Assembly: GCA_036873755.1 (NCBI GenBank)
Contig: JAVTVY010051590.1
Coordinates: 1-64,000 of the forward strand
DNA from: Hanleya hanleyi
Lineage: Eukaryota; Mollusca; Polyplacophora; Lepidopleurida; Hanleyidae
Direction: 5' to 3'
DNA: 64,000 nt
Part shown: positions 45,001 to 57,000 of the stretch, piece by piece
Position numbering within the stretch: the stretch's first letter is position 1
Layout: each line of letters opens with the position of its first letter
The notes under the pieces: generated by a model
Databases searched by the model: none
The model's input: the letters and a program-made list of their open reading frames with translations, nothing else
What the model was told of the DNA's origin: nothing
Made by a program: the position numbers and the translations under genes

Positions 45001-48000
45001 CTTATAGGGGCCAAGGCAGCCTTTGGACCCCGTCGTAATGTGCTAGGATGCTATTTTTCCAGATTTTTTCGCAAAGATCCACTCCAATCTCTGCTGGTAG
45101 ATAATTTTTGAAAGAGACAGAGAAATAAAGTACCTGTCTCCAGTGTCCAGTAGCTAATAATTTTTGTTATTTTTTTTTTTATGTTCAAAATAAATCTTTG
45201 ACTAAGTTCATTCGAAACAGCTGCTAATCCGTGTATGGAAACAAGGTGTCATTAATTTATTGGTATCTTGCAACATGTAGTTTTGTCATTAATGTTGAAT
45301 TACATGTACTTGACAATTTCAACGACGCATGTTCAGGTAATTCTTAAAGCTGACAGGTGAACTTTTTGGTCACCTTTCTCATGTAACAGGTTAATTATTT
45401 TGGAATATTTTCACCCATGTGATTTTGTGAAATTAGTCGTTCGGACATCACATGCATGCCCAGTTTTATATTGCCCAAAACTAGGGCATGTTTTCTGGTA
45501 CAGAGACAAATTTTTGCTTATGATTTGACATTTCACAATATTAGGGTGAGGAAAATATTGCGTGGGAATATGTCGGTGGGGAAAGTGTCGGTGAGGGAAA
45601 TGTCGGGTGGGGATATGTCGGGTGGGGATAATGTCACATTCCTTTTGTATACCTTGATCACCACTAAACATACATGCAAGCCAAGTTGATACAACAACAA
45701 CCAGTAACAAACATTGTATACCATCAAAACTTTCAGTGACCATTTTGAATTTACTCATAATCCACTGTAAATAGTCAAAAATGACCCCAAATATGATTGT
45801 TGGTTCATTGATAGTGTAGAACGTGTGAAAGGGTTGCGGGGGGGAGTAATGCATGGTAGGGTTAAAATATGACCTATCTGTACCTTCAACATGTTTAAAT
45901 CCATTAGTGAAATGTAAGACTTGTTTTATATTGCAGGTGACCTACAAATGGCTGAGTACAACACTTGGGGTCCATGTCAATCAAGCGAAACAGTAAGTAC
46001 CGGATAATAAACAGATTCAATCTAATGTCAGCTTACAATTCTGATAACAATTGGTGGGTTACACAGAGTACAATTATGTGTAATAAAGTCTTTAAGGGCT
46101 TGTGTCCCATCTGAATGGACTTTTACACACTCAGTGACAATTGCCGTTTTATTCTGAGAACTCTGGAATAAAAATATGTAGTGACTGTCAGTGTGATATA
46201 TTGACTGAATTCGATAGATTACCATAAAATCCAATAAAATGAGCCTCCATTTTCAAATCTTAATTTTTGGAAAAGTTCTAAGTATTCCACTCAATTGATA
46301 ACTTTACGCCAAGTAGAACAACTGTTCAAAAAATCTTGGTGCTTCGTTTTGTTTTATTTGGCCTAGGTCTATATCTGTGGAATTTTTTCTCCAAATTTAG
46401 ACATGATGTAGCACCTAATATTCTGAATTTTAACATACTGCAAATGTATTCGTCTATTCATGTCAGCTCTATTAAAGGAATGTTGAATAATGTTTTTTCA
46501 TAAATTTGAACCTCCAGATGGACTACAAGTCCTTAATACTACACAATACCAGAGAGGAAAAATTTGTGAGGGAAAATGCTCTTTCAGTCATGTGTTCAGG
46601 GTTCTGCCCAGAAATTATTTAGTGCTGAGCAGAAGAGGGAGGGGGGGACCCCCCTGTCGGTCATGGGCGATTTTTAGCTCAACATCACCAGATGATGGGC
46701 TGTTCAAATCGCTTTTCGTCCGTGGTCCGTCGTCCGTCCGTAAACAATTTCTTGTTATCGCGATTTCTCAGGAAGTACTTTATGGATCTTTCTCAAATTT
46801 GGTACACAGGTTCCCCTTGGGGTCTAGTTGTGCAAGATACGTTTTTCTGGTCCAATTCGAAAATCCAACATGGCCACCAGGCGGCCATCTTGGATTTCCC
46901 CATGAAACCTTGTTATCGCGATTTCTCAGGAAGTACTTTATGGATCTTTCTCAAATTTGGTACACAGGTTCCCCTTGGGGTCTAGTTGTGCAAGATACGT
47001 TTTCTGGTCCGATTCGAAAATTCAACTTGACCACCAGGTGGCCATCTTGGATTTCCCCATGAAACCTTGTTATCGCGATTTCTCAGGAACTACTTTATGG
47101 ATCTTCCTCAAATTTGGTACACAGGTTCCCCTTGCGATCTAGTTGTGCAAGATACCATTTCTGGTCCGATTCGAAAATCCAATATGGCCACCAGGCGGCC
47201 ATCTTGGATTTCCCCATGAAATCTTGTTATCACGATTTCTCAGGAACTACAGCATGGATCTTCCTCAAATTTGGTACACATGTTCCCCTTGGGGTCTAGT
47301 TGTGCAAGATACCTTTTCTAGTCCGATTGAAAATCCAATATGGCCACCAGGCGGCCATCTTGGATTTCCCCATGAAACCTTGTTATCGCGATTTCTCAGG
47401 AACTACTGCATGGATCTTTCTCAAATTTGGTACACAGGTTCCCCTTGGGGTCTAGTTGTGCAAGATACCTTTTCTGGTCCGATTCGAAAATCCGATATGG
47501 CCACCAGGCAGCCATCTTGGATTTCCCCATGAAACATTGTTATCGTCATTTCTCAGGAACTACTGCATGGATCTTTCTCAAATTTGGTACACAGGTTCCC
47601 CTTGGGGTCTAGTTGTGCAAGATACCTTTTTTGGTCCGATTCGAAAATCCAATATGGCCACCAGGCAGCCATCTTGGATTTCCCCATGAAACCTTGTTAT
47701 CGCGATTTCTCAGGAGCTACTTCATGGATCTTTCTCGAATTTGGTACACAAGTTCCCCTTGGGGTCTAGTTGTGCAAGATACCTTTTCTGGTCCGATTCA
47801 AAAACCCAATATGGCCACCAGGCAGCAATCTTGGATTTCCCCATGAAACATTGTTATCGTCATTTCTCAGGAAGAACTGCATGGATCTTTCTCAAATTTG
47901 GTACACAGGTTCCCCTTGGGGTCTAGTTGTGCAAGATACCTTTTCTGGTCCGATTCGAAAATCCAATATGGCCAACAGGCAGCCATCTTGGATTTTCTCA

Positions 48001-51000
48001 TGAAACCTTGTCATCGAGATTTCTCAGGACCTACTTCATGGATCTTTTTCGAATTTGGTATACAAGTTCCCCTTGGGGTCTAGTTGTGCAAGATACCTTT
48101 TCTGGTCCGATTCGAAAATCCAATATGGCCACCAGGCAGCCATCTTGGATTTCCTCATGCAACTTTGATATCGTGATTCCTCAGGAAGTACTTCTGTGAT
48201 CTTTCTCAAATTTGGTACACAGGTCCCACATGGGGCCTAGTTGTTCAAGATACCTTTTTTGGTCCGATTCGAAAATCTAAGTTATGCTTCAAATTAATAT
48301 GGTATTTCGGAATTATGACGTTGCATCACAAGAGTCAGCGGATGAAACGGTGGAGCATATTCTATATATTGACTATAGAGAATATCCGTACCTTCACCTT
48401 CCATATCAAGGAGTTCAAATAATTCGGAATTAAAAAGTATTTCTTCGAGTTTTCTTAGTCCATGCAGTTTGCAAGTGAACTGCCCCACCGTTTCGTCTGC
48501 CGGAGGTCGTCTACATGAAGGGACATCACTCTTGTGACACAACGTCACAACTCGACAACTGTAGACTACTGCATGTTTCGATCCAAGGTAGATAATCAGG
48601 ATTCAGATACTTTCGAAGTTTCAAATTTACTGCGCAGATCGGATCCCTTCGGTATTAAGTATTGTACCATCTTACTAATTTCGAGCATGGTATCTTAAAA
48701 GATATGTCTCAAACTAGCCCAGTAAACAGAAAAGAATTAGCATTCGTTCCTAATTATAAAACCTTAAGTATGTTTCATAGCTCATGCCAAAGTGTCAAAG
48801 AGATATTTGTCTTCGCTTCCAGTACCCAATGATGACATGTGCAAAAATAATTAAAAAATACTACAAAACGAAGACGAAGGATCCTCTGTACATGTACATT
48901 CACTTTCAGACTAACTTGTAGTCTTGTACTATAACAACCGACATAAGTACAGTTTCTAGAAATCTTGAAACTCCTGAAACTTAGAAAGATATCTTGGTGT
49001 TTTCCAGTGTCCCTTTTTCGATCTTTTTCGCTCAGATTCGAAATTCTGTGAACAAAATTACAAATCAATCGCTTGTTCCTAGTAACAATGGACAAAAAGA
49101 TCCTCTTGTCATTAGCTTTCAACATGGTTCACACACTACCTTGAAAATATTGAATTGCCTTGAAAATGACAATTTAAAATTCAAGGCCTTGAAATGCTTT
49201 GAAAAATGGGAAATCGGGCCATGTACCTTGAAAAGGCCTTGAAAACGGTAATTCTTAGCATGTTGTTGTCAATTCTGTAAAGTTGAGAGTTGTGAATGAA
49301 TGTTGTATCGTTCTTTGTCATCCGTTAGCAAAAATAAGCCCCGATTATGACCGTAAGACTTCTCTCAAATGGTCGTCACACTGTGTAAAGGGAGACTATC
49401 CACGGTATACAGATTCTCCTTGGAAGTCAGAAACCTCACTTGATGTATGCTCTCGTAAGTGAGTGGAGGGTTCCCGACTGTATGAATCTCGGTCACCGCA
49501 TCTGCGCAATGAATATGTATAATGTCACCTGATCACGTGGGCCCGCTACATCGCGAACCCTCAGATTTCCAGTTTTCATGCCGAATGAATATTTTTCGGG
49601 TTTCCGACAGGTCCAGTAGAACAAAGTGGTATTTGGCGGCTTTTGAAAATTGTTTCGTTTTTGATATTGAACATCATCTGCTAAATAGAAATTGTGGAAA
49701 TGGTGCGCCTTTTCAATACAAATTGGCTAAAGGATGACAAGTATAAGGACTGGCTTTGCCAGCATGCAGATAAACGCAAAGCTGTGTGTGGTGTGTGTAA
49801 GAAAGGTATTGACGTCGGCAAAATGGGCGAGTCAGCCTTGACTTCCCATATGCGTGGCAAAAAGACATATCAGCGGTATGGAAAATTTAAGACGGAGGAC
49901 CAGTAGCCCAATTACGGACTGCAAGGCTCAGAGAACGCCACATGGGTGACGGTGTGTGAATAAATAGGCTATCCACAAGACATCACATACATTTTAATGT
50001 GACAGAAACATCAGACTATCACACATCTTTAACGTACATGTAATGCAGGAGTCAAGTGAACCCCCCCCCCCCCAACCTCGGGGTTTAGTGGGGACTTAGC
50101 AAATGAGAGTTGTTATATGCTTCAATGCCCTACCCCCTGGTGCAAAACATTGAAGTGAATCCCCACCTAAACCTCAACCAAATACAATTTATGTCCCATC
50201 CCTACTGAGTCCCAAGATAAACAGGACTGAAAATGTGTGAAAGCCCCACTCCCTGGGGCGTAAACATGTTGTGAATCCCCAGGTAATCTCCCACTAAACC
50301 GGACTCTTGCCCGAGGTTAGGGGGGAGAGGGGGGGATTTCGTTTGACTCCAGCATAAGTGTCATATTTGACATTTAATAGGCAGCGTATCGTCAATGCAT
50401 GACAATGTTATGTATGAACAATAATATCTCAGCAAGGCATTAGTAAAAGTCTATGTATCATTGGATACTGGTTGTGAAAAAAGGTAAGACAACTCAGAAA
50501 ATTTGTCTGTATTGCTTTATTACATAAAAAGCGTATACCTTGAAAACAGGAATTATTACCTTGAAAATACCTTGAAAAGACCTTGAAAACTGAGGCCTCC
50601 AAGGTGTACGAACCCTGTTTCAATTATCGGGCAATAGTGGGCGCCAAGATCCTTCAGGATCTCTCGTTTTAAATTAGCGTAGGGAATGGTGCTCTGCCAG
50701 AGCAGTTGAGAAGTAAATGTTTGTAGTCCTAAATAAGACAGGAAAGTGGAAAAGACACAAAAATTTGAAGTGAGAAACGTCCAGATCACTGACATTTGTT
50801 AGAATAGAAGAATCAAATCAGGCATCAATAGGGAGACATTCTCTATGGATATATATTATTTGGCATTGAACTTCAAGGTGCCCCATCAGAGAAGAGTACA
50901 TAAAAAATAATCAGTGAACAACAACAACCGAACGCCAATAAAAAGATTTACCTTCTTTGAACCTCTGGTGCTTCTGTGTGAAGAAGTTGCTTGGCGCTTC

Positions 51001-54000
51001 ATGATTATGAAATACAAGTCAAGTGATATTCATGGCATGATAAAACTTTGTTGTAGACGACATAACCTCCATTCTCCGATCAAATGGTTTGCTTCCTTCA
51101 TGCATCGTGGCATATACAGCTCGTCAGACGCGAGATTCTGGGAATTCGGTAGCCTTCCTCAATACCACCGGCTAACAGCGATCAGCATTATCACGAGGGT
51201 TCCCGAATATTTTAATTTGCGACCACTCGAAAAATAAACGCCAGATGTTCAGGAAGTGATGACCAGGGAAAACATGGCAGAGCTACCTGGAAACGTATAA
51301 TGCCGACATATTTTTGCAAGTACCATTAAAGTTACTGACATTTTCGAGTGCTGGGCGCATCTTTTTTTTTGCTTTAGTGCCGGGTGGGTGAAATTAGTCC
51401 CGGGTGCTCCCGCTCAGCGTGGGCAGAACCCTGGTGTTGTCAGCCTCATATAAACTTTGATGACAATGTTCAGTTCTCCTTTGTCATCTAACATTGACTT
51501 TGGGAAATCCTATAATTTATTTGTTTTATGTGCTTACAGATGAGCCTACTTCAAACTGTTTTGTACTGTTAACTACATTTGGCATATGAGGGAAACAGTA
51601 AACTCCTCATTAGGGGGGATGACAACTGATCATAACCGGAACATGCCACCCCCCTCCCCCACCCAAAATCTAGTTTCGGTGGCGGGGCTGTCTCTTGGAC
51701 TCCTCATTTCCGAATCGTAGTCACTGAATAACTGTTATACTAGTGTTGACAACTACTGCTGTGTTCAGTAGATACCGATATACTGCTCATTTTACAGTTT
51801 TAACTTTTACGTATATATATTTGTCTTTTCAGAATGCTCTATACATTTGTTGATCAACAGAGGAATAAGAAGGATGACAAGAACTTATCTGTGATATATT
51901 TTGTTTCAGGGACCAAGAAAAGTGAAAATGGACAATTGGTAGGTTCATATTCATTGAAATGGTGAAATGTTCTAATTTTTGATGGTTTGATAATGTATTG
52001 TTTCCTGTTGGCTTTATTTCACATGATCATGCTTGGTTATAAACATTCAAGCAGTTGTATCCTGTCCATTTCTTATACACTCTTCATCACATCAGATTGT
52101 TTTCCACAGAGTATCCGTCGTGGGTGGAGGGTAAAACAATGAAACCAGTCCTGCTATTTTCCAAGAATAGACAGAAAAAGTGTAAACACTGTAATCTCCA
52201 AATGCGGTTGAATGGATGATTATAGTCACTACCCTTCATAAATGAATTAAACCCAGTCAAACTTAAGGGGTTGTAAAGCTCCCTAAATAATCTTATATTG
52301 CAGTACTACCTAAAGTGCATCTACAAAAAGTCAGATATTTTGACCATGTTCAGGGGTTTTTCTAGCCGTTTTCAATATATATTGAGTTTTGCAGAAAATT
52401 TCAAATTGAGTTTTGATGAAAAAAATTGAGTTTTGCGATTTTTGCCGTTTGCGCACGAATTTTTTTTTGAGTTTTCCCACAACATACCAGTTGTCAGTTG
52501 ATAGGTTGTTTCGCATGACCCGCCCGCATCAATATTTTGGAGATAAATAATGCCGCATGTATTTTAATTATCAGTACTTATTGGTCGTAAAAGAAATAAG
52601 TAAGCAAATCTAAGTAAAACGAATGAACCGTCACAGCGCGAGTCAGCGCGAAGGCGACTGAAGAGCCGCCATCTTGGTTCACATTCTTGGGGAAAGCCTA
52701 TTTCAAAACGAGGCACAGTCCTTTTCTAGCGAGGATTCCCTCGTGTCAAGCACGTGGCAGTAAAGTTTTAACTCCGGCACTTTTGACGGTCGCGTACCAA
52801 AGCCATCATGGTTTTAGTTTATGGATCAGTTGTTTCCTCATCAACCAATTCATTTAACGATCCATTTATCTGATGAAACTCTTTTGAGCGAAGTGTTCGA
52901 GTGCTTCACGTCTTCACTCCCGACAACAACAACAACGACAACAAAGACTGTCGACGAATACTCGTAACTTGAGGACGATGGACATACAAAATTCGTCGCC
53001 GTGGACAGAGAATCCCTATCTTCAGTCAGTGTAAAAGAAATAAAGGAAGATTTCAATAAGAGGGGACTCCTCACGTGAAAAATTCGGGTAATAAATTCTG
53101 CAGTTATCTTTAATATTGGTCACAAGTAAGAGTTTTTTCCCTTGATTTCTGTTTACACAATGTGTGTGCATTTGAGTTTTACTGTCTACCATAATTATTT
53201 ACATAATGTTTCAATTAAAGTAAAGCAAACTTAAAATGTCTCTTTAGAGAATAATTATTTCATAAATATTTTTTTCTGGCGATATTTATGAGAGTATTTC
53301 AGAGTGTATAAATCTGTAAAACAGGAATGTTGCCAGGTTATATATTCGATCACAATCTTCTCTGTTAACGGTAAAAAATTTAGCTTCAATAATTAATAAT
53401 TATAGCATCTAGCATGTATGTTTCAGCATGAGGTCATGCTAAACAACCTATTAACTGACAACAGCCGTACTGTGGTTTGGTGTGGTTGTACTGGAGTGCA
53501 CAAAACATGCATGTAACACGTGAACGGCTGACTATCTTAGGCCGAAGTTTATATCTTGATCGACAATGCAGCAGCAGTTCTATATGTTGTTGTTGCTCTA
53601 AGAAGACACGTCGTGCTAATGTCGCCTTCAATTGTTGGATGATACACGGCACCCTGTCATGGTTTGGGCCAATGAGTTATCTCGTAACACTGAGTTATTT
53701 TAGCAATGTTGTTGTAGACTGATATAATTCATGTAAATAGAATTGTCAGTATTTGTTGGTCTCTGAAGAAGTGTCGTAAACATATGACCAAACATATGCC
53801 CAACCTCAGTTCTGTAATTGGTGCGATGAAAAAGTTGGAAAAATTGAGTTTCATCATTTTTTTTGATGAAAAAGGCAAAAATATTGAGTTTTGTAGAATT
53901 TGTGGTGCGCCGTAGGCGCGCAAAAAAATTGAGTTTTCAAAATTTTGAAATTGAGTTTATGAACAATTTTGGGCTAGAATAACCCCTGATGTTATTTCCA

Positions 54001-57000
54001 CATAATTCGTTTACGTATGAATGGGAGAAGCTAGGGATTTCAGTAGGATTTTAGGGCTCAATCAAATTTGTGCACTTAATATACAGTCTTAGAACAGGGT
54101 TATATCCAGGAATTTGAAGTAGTGTCCTTATTTGAAAAAAATAATGCCCAGCGAAGCGTAGCGTACAGGCCGGGGTCCAGGGGCCGCAAAGGCCCCTGGA
54201 AGCTCTGGGGTCTTAGATGCTCTGGCTATTTAAATGTCTTGTCAAGATACCTGTAGTGTAGATAATGAACAATTTACTTCTTTTTTTCCAAATTTTCACC
54301 ATATTCAGGCTGATCTTGCTTGTGTTTTAAAATGACAAAGTTGAGCAGGGACTTGCTGCATGAATTTCCAGATCATTTACTTCCACGTGCTGTCAGATTG
54401 ATACTATACCATGATGTCAACTTTGACTAAACTAATAACAACTAACCTTTTTGCTGATTAGACTAGGGCTCAGGGGCCGCCTAGGCGCCGAGAAACTCTG
54501 GGACCCTTGATGCTCTTAGAAGCATTCTAACCGATTCCTGGCTGCACATGTCTTGTCGATCAGACAAGCATATCATGCACATTTTACTTCTTGTTTAATC
54601 TGATCATCTGCTTTTAAAATTATTTACAGCTGCTGCTTTCAAAATTTCTATTGAATAGATTCCTCTGTACAGTATTTTTATACCATGCTGTATATCATTC
54701 GAAGCTAATTCTCTTCCCACCTCGACTGCCTCAACGGGTTGAACATAATTTGTCCCAGCTTCGATGCCTGCATCATTTTCCATGTCGTGTTCAACATCTG
54801 CTTGACCTGTGTTTTCAATACCGGCAGCACAGCATTGAACAAAGAGAACGTCGACTTCGTGGCAGTCAGACCCTTCATCTTCCTTTAGTTTTTTTTTTTA
54901 AATGTCCAGCCAACACACCGCATCCTCTTGTGCGGCCGCTACCCTTCGTATTTCCCCCAGACCGACCTTTCTGTCCCACCAAGATTCAAGATTCAAGATT
55001 CAACTTATGACGGCTTGTCATTGCAGATACGCGTTGCAGATACAACGCGAGAACGCACACGCTGCCTAGCTCTCCAGACACTCACAGACGTACATATTTC
55101 CGACTTCATTCATAGTATAGACCTCTGCCTGGAGAACGAAAACTATCGCGCCCCTAGTGGCCAAGCTTATCAACGGATAGATGCATAGTTGTCTCCCTTG
55201 CCATAAGTTTTGTCTAACGCGAGTTGACACACACTCATCCAGGTTTACGGCTTTCAAACATCGTAAAAAAACATCAGTTGATTTTTGAAAAAAATCATTT
55301 GATATTTTGCAAAAACATATTCATTTTTAATTCATTTGATTTTGTACCCGTGTCCGTTTTACGGACGCTGTGAGACCCTAGATCTAACCCTGTAGAAAAA
55401 TGTTAACAGATGGTGAACATATAATTACTTTGCTTACATTTTCACCAGGTATTTACTGATTAATATTAGCCACAGAAAACTCACCCTTCTTCAGCATGCT
55501 GATCATTGCCAAAATCACATGTTGAAAGATAGGAGAAAATCTAAAGAGTACTGTAGGTGTAGAATATCAAGGGTAGATGTGAGTTTTATTGTGAGATAGG
55601 TGAAATTTTAGCTGTTGATGACAATTTTGAAGAAAATACCAAATTCGTTATTCATTTTCAGCTGTGGTCTGCTCATGTACCTGTGACCGCAGGTTTTGTT
55701 GGATACATTGCCAAACAAAAAGCAACGATAGCCCTTAATTTACAAATTACTTCTCTCCTGTCACATGTGTTATTGTTTTATTTCCCAGGTTCATCGATGC
55801 TGTGTGGTACCAGAAGAGAAGCTGGACTCCTTCAAATCCACCTTATCATCAACAACAAGTTGCCATATTTACAGTGTACAGAAGGCTAGATTAAAGGTAC
55901 TTAATCAGTTAGTAACCATGTCTTGTTCTAGCTTTTTTTATTTTTAGATTCAGCTTGTGGAAAAAATTTACTGAGAAGCTATGGAGCATTTTGAAACAAA
56001 ACGGTGGGGAATGTGACTTCATATTGACATGGTTATCTCCCCTTAATTAGTTAGCTGACAGGCGTTCTTTCCTTATTTTTCAATGTGCCTATCATTATCA
56101 GCAATTGTATTCCAAACGTCATAGGCTATTTTGCCAAATAAAAGAAACATTGCAGATTTGTTGCTGTACTCTGGGCGCCACCATTGCACCACTGATCCAG
56201 CCAATCCATTGGCAGCCTCAATGATTTTAGTAGGTCAAGGATAATACTGGAGATCACTGGTTCTGCAAACTCGGTGGCATCATCTTTTCTACCGAATCAA
56301 TAGTCCAATGCTGAAGACACTCTTTTTCTTTACCACTTAGCTTCGATTTACTCAAATTACTGCAAACACCTCCATGTGATTTGCTGCACCAATTTCCAGC
56401 TGATTAAAAGGTGTCCAGGATAATAAGGGAGCACCCATGTAGACCTTGAAATGGGAACAACACACAAATTTCAACAAAAATAATACCTTAACGACATTAA
56501 TAACAGTCAAATAATTGGATCTTTGCAATGGGAACAGATCAAGGTAAACATTCCTTTAATAAATACTACTGTTCAAAGTGTGATGCACCTACAATACATC
56601 ACGATATAATAGACTATTTTGTTTATGTTTTGTTGTGTGTCTAATTGATGATTTTGTGTTATATTTTACAGGACACAAATGCATTATATATCACAGACTA
56701 CGAGAAAAGAAAAGAGAATTTGACAGATTATCATAAGTAAGTGTGTTTATGACCAATAAGTAAGGTAATCCAATCAGACCTTGTAGATAAAGTACACGTT
56801 AATATATTAAATTATTACACTATGTCCCCTCATTTCTCTGTGATTAAAGAGTTGCTTTGCTTTCTCACTCAAATGTTAAATTTCCCTCATAATGATATGA
56901 TTATTTGGAGCTCAGGCTTTGATTTGGCTGACATGATTATCAATGAATTATTGCAATAGACTCAATTCCAAAATTCCTAGAAAAAGGAGAAACTCCTTTC

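Larger units (their letters stand above)
43208..45634. mobile_element. element with tandem-repeat termini, CGACATTTCCCC type
   Basis: The left arm (about 43208-43265: ACATTATTCCCGCCCGACAT and onward) is the inverse of the right arm (about 45541-45634: GGGGAAATGTCGGGTGGGG units about 15-16 bp apart). It holds a SINE, a MITE and a BED-finger pseudogene. The outer limits and target duplication are uncertain. Confidence 0.6.
49123..50617. mobile_element. nested hAT-like element (1495 bp), TTTCAA TSD
   Basis: The left end CATGGTTCACACACTACC and right end GGTGTACGAACCCTG are imperfect inverses. Both subterminal zones carry many CCTTGAAAA motifs. TTTCAA flanks both sides (49117-49122 and 50618-50623). 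It contains the BED-finger frame at 49700-49906. Confidence 0.75.
46597..51433. mobile_element. hAT-like element (4837 bp), GTGTT TSD, fills most of POLD3 intron 2
   Basis: The left end CAGGGTTCTGCCCAGAA pairs with the right end CGTGGGCAGAACCCTG. GTGTT is at 46592-46596 and 51434-51438. Inside are the 157-bp array (46751-48280) and a second hAT-like element (49123-50617) with a BED-finger frame. The interior of the outer element shows no transposase of its own. Confidence 0.85.

Noticed and set aside
45456..45854. Overlapping frames on both strands near the GGGGAAATGTCG units
   Set aside because: They read through a tandem terminal repeat of a transposon.
46490..48199. A ladder of 61-190-codon frames
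   Set aside because: Shadows of the 157-bp array, spaced exactly one unit apart.
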